The notes under the pieces were generated by a model. The model had not been told where the DNA came from. It saw only the letters and a list, made by a program, of their open reading frames with translations, and ran no database searches. This document shows, in pieces, positions 51,103-59,734 of a stretch of 64,000 nucleotides of DNA. The translations under genes and the position numbers were made by a program. Origin of the DNA: Akkermansiaceae bacterium (GTDB lineage: Bacteria > Verrucomicrobiota > Verrucomicrobiia > Verrucomicrobiales > DEV007); contig JACKQC010000004.1 of NCBI GenBank assembly GCA_024233085.1, forward strand, positions 248,001 to 312,000, in the 5' to 3' direction. The stretch's first letter is position 1. Every line of letters starts with the position of its first letter.

Positions 51103-51762
51103 TCACGGGCTCAGTCTGCGCACCCGCCAGGTCCCGTCCGTTTGCACGTATTCGACGCGGTCGTGCAGGCGGCTGGGCCGGCCCTGCCAAAATTCCACGG
51201 ACTCGGGCGCGAGCCGGTATCCGCCCCAGTAATCGGGCAGCGGCACGTCGTCGGGCGAGCCGGTGTCGGGAAATTTCCCGCGATACTCGGCGTCCCGGGC
51301 TTCGAGCCATTCGCGATTCGGGATTTCGCGGCTCTGTCGCGAGACCCAGGCGCCGATGCGGCTGCCGTAGGGTCGCTGGGGGAAATAGCGCTCGGCCTCG
51401 TCGCGGGGCAGACGCTCGACCGGGCCGCGGAGATTCACTTGGCGCTCGAGTTCGGGCCAGAAAAAGGTGATCGCGGCGCGGGGATTCACCGCGAGATGCT
51501 CGCCTTTGCGGCTTTCGTGGTTGGTGAAAAAATCGAACCCGGCGGCACCGAACCCTTTCAACAGCAGCGTGCGGGAGGCGGGCCTGCCCTCGGCGTCCGC
51601 CGTGGAGACGATCATGGCATTGGCCTCGCGAACGCCGGCGGCCCTGGCCTCGTCGAACCATTGGCGAAACTGCTCGATGGGATCGCCGGCCACGTCGGTT
51701 TCGTCGAGGTCGGCGCGGCGGTATTCTTCGCGGAGATGGGAGAGGTCGGTGGAGGGGCTCAT
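51103..51762 (-). CDS. pdxH: Pyridoxamine 5'-phosphate oxidase
   Basis: 219 residues from the ATG at 51762, the usual family length. Motifs: SRTLLLKGFGAAGFDFFTN (FMN and substrate site, near 65-83), RQVNLRGPVERLP, RPYGSRIGAWVSRQS, and the C-terminal SVEFWQGRPSRLHDR, which is diagnostic. The enzyme oxidises PNP and PMP to pyridoxal 5'-phosphate with FMN. The gene is divergent from hpt. Confidence 0.96.
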   Translation of the reverse strand: MSPSTDLSHLREEYRRADLDETDVAGDPIEQFRQWFDEARAAGVREANAMIVSTADAEGRPASRTLLLKGFGAAGFDFFTNHESRKGEHLAVNPRAAITFFWPELERQVNLRGPVERLPRDEAERYFPQRPYGSRIGAWVSRQSREIPNREWLEARDAEYRGKFPDTGSPDDVPLPDYWGGYRLAPESVEFWQGRPSRLHDRVEYVQTDGTWRVRRLSP

Positions 51763-51914
51763 GGGACGGTCGGCGAACAGGCAACAGACAAAACCATGCG
51801 CGCCGTCTTGCAAACCTTCTCCGCACCCGCTGCGCGGATTCGCCCCCTTTTTGTGGACAGTCCGGCCGGTTTGCGCCAAGGATGCCGCCCGTCTTTTTTC
51901 CGTCCCTCCGCCGC

Positions 51915-52496
51915 ATGCCCGCCGAATCCATCGACACCGCCCCGCCGCCGGACCCGTGGTCCGCGCCGCTGGAGCGCGTGCTTTTCGACGCCGGGCAAAT
52001 CCGCGCGCGGGTCGCCGAGATGGGCGCCCGTCTCACCGCCGACTACGCCGGCAAACCGCTCACCATCGTGACGATTCTGCAGGGCGGAGCGGTCTTCATG
52101 GCCGACCTGATCCGGGAGATTCACCTGCCGCTGACGATCGAGTCGCTCAGCGTGGCGAGTTACCACGGGGAGACCGAGAGCAGCGGGCGCGTGACCTTTC
52201 ACCAGAGCCGGCTCCCGGCCATCGACGGGCGCCACGTCCTGGTGCTCGACGACATCCTCGATTCGGGCCGGACGCTTAGCGCGATTCTCGACCGGCTGCG
52301 GACCGAGCGCGCTCCGCTGAGTCTGCGCACCGTGGTGCTGCTGTCCAAGCGCATCGAGCGCGCCGCGCCGATCGAGGCCGACTACGCGGGCTTCGAGATC
52401 GGGGGGGAGTTCATCGTCGGATACGGTCTCGACTACCGCGGCGAATTCCGCAATCTTCCCGTGATCGGCGTGCTGAAAACCGATCGCCCCGCCTGA
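51915..52496 (+). CDS. hpt: Hypoxanthine phosphoribosyltransferase
   Basis: 193 residues from the ATG at 51915; an earlier in-frame ATG at 51882 adds a less likely extension. ILQGGAVFMADL is the loop II region and VLVLDDILDSGRT (near 107-119) the PRPP-binding loop. The C-terminal GYGLDYRGEFRNLP is the purine-recognition end. It salvages hypoxanthine and guanine to IMP and GMP. Confidence 0.93.
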   Translation: MPAESIDTAPPPDPWSAPLERVLFDAGQIRARVAEMGARLTADYAGKPLTIVTILQGGAVFMADLIREIHLPLTIESLSVASYHGETESSGRVTFHQSRLPAIDGRHVLVLDDILDSGRTLSAILDRLRTERAPLSLRTVVLLSKRIERAAPIEADYAGFEIGGEFIVGYGLDYRGEFRNLPVIGVLKTDRPA

Positions 52497-52526
52497 AACC
52501 GCCGGCCTTTCCCGGCCATTCGAACG

Positions 52527-52778
52527 ATGACTGTCCGCGTGCTGTTTTTCTCCACCCTGCGCGACCTGACCGGGGCGGAGGAGGTCGTCGAAACGCTCGA
52601 CGACGGCCGTGTGTGGCGGGTGGCCGATCTGCTGGAGCGTTTCCACGCGCGTCATCCCGGCCTGCGGGCGTGGGATTCCCGCATCCTGGTCGCGGTGAAC
52701 CGGGAGTGGACGGACCGCGACCGGGTCCTCGAGGACGGGCAGGAGATCGCCGTCATGCCGCCGGTCCAGGGGGGGTGA
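52527..52778 (+). CDS. MoaD/ThiS family sulfur carrier
   Basis: 83 residues ending in the PVQGG di-glycine tail, which is thiocarboxylated in this family. The start VRVLFFSTLRDLTGAEE is typical of MoaD, which donates sulfur to molybdopterin synthase; ThiS is the alternative. No moaE or other molybdopterin gene is in the window. It follows hpt by 30 bp, suggesting co-transcription. Confidence 0.85.
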   Translation: MTVRVLFFSTLRDLTGAEEVVETLDDGRVWRVADLLERFHARHPGLRAWDSRILVAVNREWTDRDRVLEDGQEIAVMPPVQGG

Positions 52779-52843
52779 AAAGCTCGGCATCGTTGGTTTG
52801 GGATTTACAAGAGGCGACACTTTGCCATGCTGTCCCGGATTTC

Positions 52844-53767
52844 ATGACTTGGTATTACGCGATCGACGATCAAAAGCACGGCCCGGTGAGCGACGCCGAC
52901 CTGCTGAACCTGAGCCGGGAGGGCGCCGTGCTGGCCAACACACTGGTTTGGCGCGAGGGCCAGGCCGACTGGCTCCCCTTTCGCGCGATCGGCCCGCAAA
53001 TCCACGGACCCGGCGTCGAGACGGCCGTGTGCGCCGACTCGGGCCGCCTGTTGCCCGTCTCCGAGATGGTCCCCTACGGCGACACGCACGTGGCGGCGGA
53101 CCGAAAGGACGCCTTCCTCCAGCGTCTCATGGAGACCGGGGACACGGAGGTTTCCGAATCGGGCCTGGCTCTGAATTATGTCGGCTTCTGGTGGCGGGTG
53201 CTCGAGATGATCATCGACGGCCTGGTGATGATGGTGCCCGCCGCGATCTGTTTCGGCCCCGCCATTGCGGCCATCGCCGTGGCGGAGTCCAAGGGAGAAG
53301 GCTCGGAGCCTCCCGCCCTGGCGATCGTTCTCTACATCATCGGCTATCCGCTGATGTTCGCGGCGATGGGGTTCTACCACAGTTGGTCGGTCAAAAAATA
53401 CCAGGGCACCCTCGGCCACCACGCCATCGGCGCGAAAGTCGTCAACGCCGACGGCACCCGTGTCGGCACCGGAAAAGCCATCGGACGCTGGGCCTGCAAG
53501 CAACTGCTCAACGGCGTCATCGCCTGGATCGTGATGATGGTGATTTTCGCCATCGTCTTCGGCCTCTTTTTCGCCATCAGCATGGCCGGAAACGAGGGGG
53601 ACGACACTCCCGGCACGGGAATCATCATGGCGTTGCCCTTTATGATGCTCATCGGCTACCCGCTCGGCATCCTGCTCGGGTCGTTTCCGTTCCTGATGGC
53701 GGCCTGGGACAAGGAAAAACGCGCCCTCCACGACCGCATTTGCGGCACCCGCGTGGTGAAAAAATAA
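52844..53767 (+). CDS. GYF_2 and RDD domain membrane protein
   Basis: 307 residues from the ATG at 52844. The N-terminal GYF_2 domain has WYYAIDDQKHGPVSDADL and LVWREGQADWLPF (about 2-50). The RDD membrane domain starts near residue 110 (VGFWWRVLEMIIDGLVMMV) with four or so hydrophobic segments and ends in HDRICGTRVVKK. Function is unknown; RDD proteins have been linked to ion transport. The next gene follows by 40 bp on the same strand. Confidence 0.85.
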   Translation: MTWYYAIDDQKHGPVSDADLLNLSREGAVLANTLVWREGQADWLPFRAIGPQIHGPGVETAVCADSGRLLPVSEMVPYGDTHVAADRKDAFLQRLMETGDTEVSESGLALNYVGFWWRVLEMIIDGLVMMVPAAICFGPAIAAIAVAESKGEGSEPPALAIVLYIIGYPLMFAAMGFYHSWSVKKYQGTLGHHAIGAKVVNADGTRVGTGKAIGRWACKQLLNGVIAWIVMMVIFAIVFGLFFAISMAGNEGDDTPGTGIIMALPFMMLIGYPLGILLGSFPFLMAAWDKEKRALHDRICGTRVVKK

Positions 53768-53807
53768 TCGGCCGAATCCCGCCCGAGCCACCGCCGCCGC
53801 GCGACCG

Positions 53808-54398
53808 ATGAAGGAGATCGCCACCATCCAATGCCCGAAATGCCGCGCCCGCGTCGAAGCCGCGCCTTCCGCGACCGCCCGCGAGACCCGCTGCGTCGTC
53901 TGCCAGGCGCCCCTTTCCGTCCGCGCCTTTCCCCGCCTCGCCGCGAAGGACGCGAAGGATGCCGCCTTCGGCACCCTCTCCGCCGAGGGCGACGCCGTCT
54001 GCACCTTTTATCCCGAGCTGCAGGCCGAGACCGTCTGCGACGAGTGCGGCTGTTTCTTGTCGGAAAAAGCCGCCGTGCACTGGAACGACGCCACCCTCTG
54101 CATGCCGTGCCTGCATCAGTTGCGGGAGAAACGCGACTCGGACGCCTACCTTTCGAAACGCACCCTGCACGACAACGTCGCGCTCGGCCTGACCGTGCTG
54201 CTCGCACCCTTCACCCTGCTGACCGGCCCCATGGCGCTCTACCACCTCATCCGCCACCGCAAAGCCTCGCGGGGCATCGTGCCGCGCGGGCCTTTTCGCT
54301 GGTGGCTGGCGCTGGTGCTGGCGCTCGCCGCGACCGGCGGCTGGCTCTTTCTCATTGTGTTGTGGATCTCGATGATCGTGCGCGAGATCGCCGCCTGA
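53808..54398 (+). CDS. Zinc-ribbon membrane protein
   Basis: 196 residues. CPKCRARVEA..CVVCQ (about 9-35) and CDECGCFL..CMPCL (about 77-105) are two zinc-ribbon-like cysteine sets. Two hydrophobic segments lie near 125-145 and 168-190. The domain order resembles the RDD/GYF neighbours and the B-box-like membrane proteins of PVC genomes. Function is unknown. Confidence 0.75.
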   Translation: MKEIATIQCPKCRARVEAAPSATARETRCVVCQAPLSVRAFPRLAAKDAKDAAFGTLSAEGDAVCTFYPELQAETVCDECGCFLSEKAAVHWNDATLCMPCLHQLREKRDSDAYLSKRTLHDNVALGLTVLLAPFTLLTGPMALYHLIRHRKASRGIVPRGPFRWWLALVLALAATGGWLFLIVLWISMIVREIAA

Positions 54399-54450
54399 CG
54401 CGGTTTGCGCCCGAGGTTGAAAAAACCGCGACTTTCCCGACCTTCCGCCT

Positions 54451-54870
54451 GTGCGCATTCACGGCATCGGCATCGACATTGTGGAAACCGCCCGCATCGC
54501 CGACTCGATCGAGCGATTCGGCGAGCGGTTCCTGCACCGCGTTTACACCGACGCCGAGCGCGCCTACTGCGACGCGATGAAACATCCCGCCCGCCACTAT
54601 GCCGCCCGCTTCGCCGCGAAGGAGGCCGTTTCCAAGACCTTCGGCACGGGCATCGGCGCCGAGGTGAACTGGAACGAGATCGAGATCCTGCGCGAAGGCA
54701 GCGGAGAACCCCGCGTCGTCCTCCACGGCCACGGCCGCGAGACCGCCGCGCGGCTCGGCATCACGCGGGTGTTCATCAGCCTCAGCCACGCCGATCACTA
54801 CGCCGCCGCCAACGCCGTCGCGGTCCGCGAAGAAACTTCCGCGCCCGAAGCCCCGACCCGACAGGGTTAG
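54451..54870 (+). CDS. acpS: Holo-[acyl-carrier-protein] synthase
   Basis: 139 residues from a GTG at 54451. GIGIDIVETARI (5-16) holds the metal-binding Asp and FAAKEAVSKTFGTGI (near 54-68) the catalytic Glu-Lys motif; SLSHADHYAAANAV is the C-terminal block. It transfers 4'-phosphopantetheine from CoA to ACP. The last residues APTRQG and the TAG stop come from palindromic element copy 8, whereas most AcpS proteins end soon after the conserved strand. Confidence 0.95.
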   Translation: MRIHGIGIDIVETARIADSIERFGERFLHRVYTDAERAYCDAMKHPARHYAARFAAKEAVSKTFGTGIGAEVNWNEIEILREGSGEPRVVLHGHGRETAARLGITRVFISLSHADHYAAANAVAVREETSAPEAPTRQG

Positions 54871-54897
54871 GTCGCCGAGTCAACCCTGTCGGGTCGG
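54853..54897. repeat. Dispersed palindromic element, copy 8 (compensated arms, contains acpS stop)
   Basis: CCGACCCGACAGGGTT (54853-54868) and its perfect complement (54882-54897), 16-bp arms. Where most copies have AACAGGG / CCCTGTT, this one has GACAGGG / CCCTGTC, so both arms changed together. The acpS TAG is at 54868-54870. Confidence 0.92.
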
Positions 54898-55018
54898 CGG
54901 CGGTTGAGGCTTCGGCCGTCCGATTTTTTTTCGGCCATTTTTTCCGGCAATGGGTTTATAGTGTGTCCATTCCGAATGGCTCCGCCCCGAGCCGCCGGCC
55001 CGCTCGCACCGCACACTC

Positions 55019-55483
55019 GTGGAAATCGACGATTCAGAAGCCACCACTGTCGGCACGCCCGTCCGGCAGCTCTCCGTGTTTCTCCAGAACCGCGTCGGCG
55101 CGCTGCTGTCCGTCGTTCAGTTGATGGAGGACCACCATGTCGTCGTCCTCGGCCTGAGCGTGCAGGACTCGATCGACGTCACCGTGGTGCGTCTTGTGGT
55201 GAGCGATCCCGATCTGGTGGAGACCACCTTCATGGAGCGCGGCATTCCCTTCTCCACGACGGAGATCATCGTCGTGGAATTCACCAGCGGCGCCACGGGA
55301 CTCTCCGACTGCCTGCGATCGCTGCTCAACGCGGAGACAAACGTCCACTTTGTCTATCCCATCCTGAGCCGGCCAAACGACCGGCCCGTGCTCGCCCTGT
55401 GCCTCGAGGACAACGAATTCGGCAAGAGCGTCCTGCTTCGCGAGGGGTACAAGCTCCTTTTCCAGGAAGATCTCAGCCGTTGA
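55019..55483 (+). CDS. ACT-domain protein
   Basis: 154 residues from a GTG at 55019. The N-terminal QLSVFLQNRVGALLSVVQLMEDHHV (about 17-41, in parts) is the ACT-domain opening, with a second half (VYPILSRPNDRPVLALCLEDNE) giving two ACT-like units. Such small proteins bind amino acids and regulate biosynthesis. No target enzyme is adjacent. It is preceded by element copy 8, and its 3' end overlaps the converging HAD gene by 11 bp. Confidence 0.75.
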   Translation: MEIDDSEATTVGTPVRQLSVFLQNRVGALLSVVQLMEDHHVVVLGLSVQDSIDVTVVRLVVSDPDLVETTFMERGIPFSTTEIIVVEFTSGATGLSDCLRSLLNAETNVHFVYPILSRPNDRPVLALCLEDNEFGKSVLLREGYKLLFQEDLSR

Positions 55484-56081
55484 CGGCCCTTTCCCACTTC
55501 GGAAGAAAGGCCGCGTGGTCCTCGTGGTCGTACTGGATGGCCCGAAAACCGGCCGCCGCCCCCGCCGCCACGTTGTCCGGCAAATCGTCGACATAGATTG
55601 TCGCCGCGGGATCGAGCCCGAGCCGGTCGATGGCGATCCGAAAAATTTCCGGCTCCGGCTTCATACAGCCCGCCTCGTGCGAATAAATCGCCGCCCGGAA
55701 ACAGTCGAAGACCCGATACCGGCTCGTGAACCACGCGACGTGGGGACCGCTGGTGTTCGAGAGCAGGTAGAGCGGCGCCTCGTCCCGCGCCGCCAGTTCC
55801 TCGATCAGAGCTGCGATCGGCTCGTTCAGCGTGAAAATGTCGCAAAACGCCCGCTCGAACGCCTCCGCCTCGCCCGTGAACCCCGAGCGCCGGATGGCCT
55901 CGTCGAAAAAGGCCGGCCCGTCGATGGCGCCCCGCTCCAGATCGATCTGAATCTCGTGGATCGCGGGCAGGATATCCTCCGCCGCCAACGCGCAACGGTC
56001 GGCGACGGCGCGCACACCGATGCCGAAGTCGAAACGCAGGATGACTTTTCCAATGTCGAACAAATAGGCCTTCGGACGCAT
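55473..56081 (-). CDS. HAD-superfamily hydrolase
   Basis: 202 residues from the ATG at 56081. Motif I is LFDIGKVILRF (the nucleophile Asp near 9), motif II LLSNTSG (near 105), motif III the Lys in HEAGCMKPEPEIF, and motif IV IYVDDLPDNV (near 165). The FDIG rather than FDxDGT form places it with the YihX/haloacid-dehalogenase-like phosphatases. Substrate unknown. It overlaps the end of the ACT gene by 11 bp. Confidence 0.87.
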   Translation of the reverse strand: MRPKAYLFDIGKVILRFDFGIGVRAVADRCALAAEDILPAIHEIQIDLERGAIDGPAFFDEAIRRSGFTGEAEAFERAFCDIFTLNEPIAALIEELAARDEAPLYLLSNTSGPHVAWFTSRYRVFDCFRAAIYSHEAGCMKPEPEIFRIAIDRLGLDPAATIYVDDLPDNVAAGAAAGFRAIQYDHEDHAAFLPKWERAVNG

Positions 56082-56189
56082 GTCGATGGAGGAGACCGGG
56101 CGACCGTTCGCGCATTTCGCGACGCGCTCAAGCGAACATCCGGCGAAAAAATCCGTGCCGAGTGTCAAAAAGGGAAGAAATTAGGGTCC

Positions 56190-56297
56190 AAATCGGCGGG
56201 ACACCTCCGGGAGGAGGAACACACAGGGAGTGGCTTATTCGCCCAGCCCCCCGGGCGGATAGCGAAACCCCGGTCTCACCGGCGCTCCCGCGGTTTT
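56190..56297 (+). ncRNA. Candidate structured RNA, not identified
   Basis: In the 255-bp divergent gap, complementary segments nest: 56190-56201 with 56286-56297 (10 of 12 pairs); 56226-56232 with 56283-56289 (7 pairs, competing with the former); hairpins 56237-56260 (8 pairs) and 56270-56282 (CCGGT-CTC-ACCGG). The alternatives look switch-like. No known family was recognised on either strand, and high GC makes chance pairing easy. Confidence 0.25.
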
Positions 56298-56336
56298 CAC
56301 CACCCATCGAGCCTTTCACATCGTTTCATCGTCACC

Positions 56337-57245
56337 ATGCGCATCGGCATCACCGGAGCCAGCGGACTCGTCGGCCGCACCCTGACCGCCACGGCGGCCG
56401 CCGGCGGCCACCAAGTGATCGCCTATTCCCGCAGCCCGGAGCGGATGGTGCCCGGCGCCGCCGAAGTGCGCGACATTTCCCGCCCCGCCGAAGCCGACTT
56501 CTCCGGACTCGATGCCCTCGTCAGTCTCGCCGGGGAAAGCGTCCTCGGTTTCTGGTCGGAGGAAAAAAAGCGCCTCATCCGCGACAGCCGCGTGGCGGGC
56601 ACCGAGGCGATCGTGCACGGGCTGTTCCGGCTCGACGAAAAGGAACGGCCCCGCGTCTTCGTGTCCGCCTCCGGTACGGGCATCTACGGCGACCGCGGAG
56701 ACGAAGTCCTCGACGAGGACACCGACCCCGGCTTCGGTTTTCTCGCCTCCGTGTCCCGCGACTGGGAGTCCGCCGCCCGCCGGGCGGAAGATTTCGGCGT
56801 CCGGACCGTGTGCGGCCGGCTCGGCCTGGTGATGGGGCGGACCGGCGGCGCTTTGCCCCTGCTGCGCCGGATTTTCCGCTTCTATCTCGGTGGCCGCCTC
56901 GGTTCCGGCCGGCAGTGGATGCCGTGGCTCCACGTGGAGGACGCCGCGCGGATGTTTCTCCACGCCATCGAGGACGAAACGCTCTCGGGTCCCGTCAATT
57001 TCGTCGCGCCGCGGGCGGTGACCAATGCCGAGTTCACCCGGGCCTTCGCTCGATGGTTGAACCGGCCGGCGCCCTTCCCCGTTCCCGGCTGGGTGCTGAG
57101 CCGGGCGCCCGGCGGGATGCGGGAGCTGTTTTTGTTCAGCGAGCGCGCCGAGCCGGCCGCCCTCCGGGCGAGCGGCTTTGACTGGCGCTTCCCCGATCTG
57201 GAGACGGCCTTCATCGAGGCGCTCGGCCCCAACCTCGCGGCGTGA
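56337..57245 (+). CDS. TIGR01777 family NAD(P)-dependent epimerase
   Basis: 302 residues from the ATG at 56337. GITGASGLVGRTL is the dinucleotide-binding site; SLAGESVLGFWSEEKKRLIRDSR (in parts) and ASGTGIYGDRGDEVLDE are characteristic of this SDR subgroup, as is WMPWLHVEDAARM. The C-terminal DUF1731-like end is FRFPDLETA-like (WRFPDLETAFIEAL). Physiological substrate is unknown. The next gene starts 85 bp downstream. Confidence 0.9.
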   Translation: MRIGITGASGLVGRTLTATAAAGGHQVIAYSRSPERMVPGAAEVRDISRPAEADFSGLDALVSLAGESVLGFWSEEKKRLIRDSRVAGTEAIVHGLFRLDEKERPRVFVSASGTGIYGDRGDEVLDEDTDPGFGFLASVSRDWESAARRAEDFGVRTVCGRLGLVMGRTGGALPLLRRIFRFYLGGRLGSGRQWMPWLHVEDAARMFLHAIEDETLSGPVNFVAPRAVTNAEFTRAFARWLNRPAPFPVPGWVLSRAPGGMRELFLFSERAEPAALRASGFDWRFPDLETAFIEALGPNLAA

Positions 57246-57330
57246 CAACCCCGCTGGTGGCCGGCGGCGTTCGATGGTATCGTTGGCGGCTTTTCCAGCC
57301 CTCCCATTTTTTGCCGAACCCGAAACGATC

Positions 57331-58209
57331 ATGGCCGCCCCGCAGAACATCATCGGCATCGTTTACGATTACGACCAGACCCTCAGTCCGACCTACATGC
57401 AGGACGAGGTGCTGTTTCCACGCTTCGGCATCAACGCGGCGGAATTCTGGAAACGCTGCAAACGCCTCGTCGAGGAGGAGGGCTACGAAAGCGAGCTGGC
57501 CTACCTCAAGGCCATGCTCGACTACCTCCAGCTCGACCGCCCCTCGAACGAGGATCTGCGCGTGCTGGGCAAGGACCTGAAATTCTACAAGGGCGTGCTC
57601 GAAATGTTCGGCGAAATGGACAGCCTCCTCGAGTCGAACCACCGCACGATGGGCGTCAAAATCGAGCACTACATCGTCAGCTCCGGCATCAAGACCCTCA
57701 TCGAAGGCAGCGACCTCATGCCACACGTCCGGAAGGTCTTCGGCTGCGAGTTCGCCGAGGACGAGGCCGGCCGCATCGCATTTCCCAAGCGCGTCATCTC
57801 CCACACCGCGAAGACCCAGTATCTCTTTCGCATCAACAAGGGCATGCTCGAGCCCAACGAGGACGTCAACGACCACATGCCCGAGGAACTGCGCCCCGTT
57901 CCGTTCAAGAACATGATCTACGTCGGCGACGGCCCCACCGACGTGCCCTGCTTCACCCTGATGAAAAAATTCGGCGGCCACGCCATCGCCGTTTACAACC
58001 CCGACGACGCCACCCGCGCCAGTTTTCGCAAAGCCTACCAACTCTCCGGACCCGCCGACCGGATCAAGCACATCGCGCCCGCCGACTACCGTTCCGGCAG
58101 TCACCTGCGCCTCCTGCTGGAGGAAATGATCATCGACATCGCCGACCAGATCGTCGAGCGGCGACGCCGCGAACTCAGCGAGGGCAAGATCGCCGCGCCG
58201 ACGCACTGA
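57331..58209 (+). CDS. HAD-type phosphatase (phosphoserine phosphatase-like)
   Basis: 292 residues from the ATG at 57331. Motif I is VYDYDQTLSPTYM (Asp near 13-15), a motif II Ser/Thr lies in HYIVSSGIK, and motif IV is MIYVGDGPTDVPCF (near 218). The DYDQT start, with the conserved ISHTAKTQYLFRINKG block, is typical of a haloacid-dehalogenase-like group found in many bacteria and of unknown substrate. It is followed by a repeat-rich 122-bp gap. Confidence 0.82.
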   Translation: MAAPQNIIGIVYDYDQTLSPTYMQDEVLFPRFGINAAEFWKRCKRLVEEEGYESELAYLKAMLDYLQLDRPSNEDLRVLGKDLKFYKGVLEMFGEMDSLLESNHRTMGVKIEHYIVSSGIKTLIEGSDLMPHVRKVFGCEFAEDEAGRIAFPKRVISHTAKTQYLFRINKGMLEPNEDVNDHMPEELRPVPFKNMIYVGDGPTDVPCFTLMKKFGGHAIAVYNPDDATRASFRKAYQLSGPADRIKHIAPADYRSGSHLRLLLEEMIIDIADQIVERRRRELSEGKIAAPTH

Positions 58210-58218
58210 ATTCGGTTC

Positions 58219-58299
58219 TCAGTGGTCAGAATTCAGAATTCAGCATCCGGGGAACCCTCTGACCACTGACTTAACTGAATGCCGAACACTGACCACTGA
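58219..58299. repeat. CTGACCACTGA repeat cluster
   Basis: TCAGTGGTCAGA (58219-58230) and TCTGACCACTGA (58258-58269) are perfect 12-bp inverted arms; CTGACCACTGA recurs at 58289-58299, among shorter ACTGAA/CGAACAC variants. The cluster fills the gap between the HAD gene and mpl. Confidence 0.75.
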
Positions 58300-58331
58300 T
58301 TTTTGACTACCGATTACTGAACACCGAAACC

Positions 58332-59726
58332 ATGCCCGCCGAAAAACCCGTCCATCTCTACTTCATGGGAATCTGCGGCACCGCCATGGGGTCGGTCGCC
58401 GCCGCCTTCAAGGAAGCCGGCTTCCGCGTGTCAGGTTCCGACTCGCAGATCTACGATCCCATGAAAAGCTTCCTCGCGAAGAAGCGGATCGAAATGTTCG
58501 AGGGCTACCGCGCGGAAAACCTGCCGGATGACGTGGACTTTTTCGTGATCGGCAACGCCCAGAGCCGCGGCAACCCCGAGGTCGAGGCCGTGCTGCATCG
58601 CAAGCTGCCCTACCTCTCGCTCCCCGAGCTGCTGAAGAAATTCTTCCTCTGGGGACGTCACAATTACGTCGTCAGCGGCACCCACGGCAAGACGACCACC
58701 TCCTCCATGCTCGCGTGGATCTTCGAGTCGGCCGGTCTGGCCCCGAACTTCGTCATCGGCGGCATTCCCGGCAATTTCGAGCAGGGCTCCCGGCTCAACG
58801 GCTCCGACTACGTCGTGCTCGAGGGCGACGAATACGACACCGCCTTCTTCGACAAGCGCTCCAAGTTCGTCCATTACCTGCCCGAAGTCGCCATCGTCAA
58901 CAATCTGGAGTTCGACCACGCCGACATCTTCGCCGACCTCGCCGAGGTGAAGACCGCCTTTTCCCGAATGATCCGGCTCGTCCCCGACAACGGCCTGTTG
59001 CTGGTCAACGGCGACGACGAAAACTGTCTCAGCATCCTCGCCAAAGAAGCCCATTGCCCCGTCAAGCGCGTCGGCTTCGGCGAGGCCTGCGACGTCCGCA
59101 TCGAGGCCGTCGATTACCGGAAGGACGGCACCTCCTTCGCGATCGAAGCCGAGCGCTACGAGATCCCGCTCAACGGCGAGTTCAACGTTCGCAACGCCGC
59201 CGTGGCCACCTGCGCCGCCCGGCACGCCGGCGTCTCGCCCGACGCCATCCGCGCCGCCCTGCTCGGTTTCAAGGGCGTCAAGCGCCGCCAGGAAATCCGC
59301 GGCGTCACCGCGCGCCACATCACCGTCATCGACGACTTCGCCCATCACCCGACGGCCATCCGCGAGGCCATCGCCGGACTGCGCCGCCGCTTTCCCGGCG
59401 CCCGGCTCTGGGCCGTCTTCGAACCGCGCTCGAACACCACCCGCCGCCGTGTTTTTCAACACGAGCTGCCCGAGGCCCTCTCGCAGGCCGACGCCATCTG
59501 CGTCTCCGCCATCGCCCATCCCGAGAAATTTCCGCCCGACGAGCGGCTCGACCCGGAAAGGGTGATGAGCGACATTCGCGGGAAAGGCCGGCCCGCCTAT
59601 TACGAAACCAACGCCGACGCCATCGTCGAGCGCCTCAAGGCCGAAGCCGCGGACGGCGACATCGTGGCCGTCTTCAGCAACGGCGGTTTCGACAACATCC
59701 ACGAAAAGCTGCTCGCGGCCCTGTGA
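58332..59726 (+). CDS. mpl: UDP-N-acetylmuramate:L-alanyl-gamma-D-glutamyl-meso-diaminopimelate ligase
   Basis: 464 residues. The N-terminal YFMGICGTAMGSVA is the Mpl version of the MurC-type Rossmann start; the ATP loop is GTHGKTTTS (116-124); VLEGDEYDTAFFDKRSKFVHY (in parts) and DDFAHHPTAIREAI are Mur-ligase catalytic blocks. Mpl recycles the murein tripeptide by linking it to UDP-MurNAc, so the organism recycles peptidoglycan. The next gene converges, with element copy 9 between. Confidence 0.96.
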   Translation: MPAEKPVHLYFMGICGTAMGSVAAAFKEAGFRVSGSDSQIYDPMKSFLAKKRIEMFEGYRAENLPDDVDFFVIGNAQSRGNPEVEAVLHRKLPYLSLPELLKKFFLWGRHNYVVSGTHGKTTTSSMLAWIFESAGLAPNFVIGGIPGNFEQGSRLNGSDYVVLEGDEYDTAFFDKRSKFVHYLPEVAIVNNLEFDHADIFADLAEVKTAFSRMIRLVPDNGLLLVNGDDENCLSILAKEAHCPVKRVGFGEACDVRIEAVDYRKDGTSFAIEAERYEIPLNGEFNVRNAAVATCAARHAGVSPDAIRAALLGFKGVKRRQEIRGVTARHITVIDDFAHHPTAIREAIAGLRRRFPGARLWAVFEPRSNTTRRRVFQHELPEALSQADAICVSAIAHPEKFPPDERLDPERVMSDIRGKGRPAYYETNADAIVERLKAEAADGDIVAVFSNGGFDNIHEKLLAAL

Positions 59727-59734
59727 CACGACCG

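Noticed and set aside
56190..56297. Assigning the candidate RNA to 6S RNA, SRP RNA, hammerhead, glycine, TPP, SAM or cobalamin classes
   Set aside because: None of the conserved sequence blocks of these classes was found on either strand.
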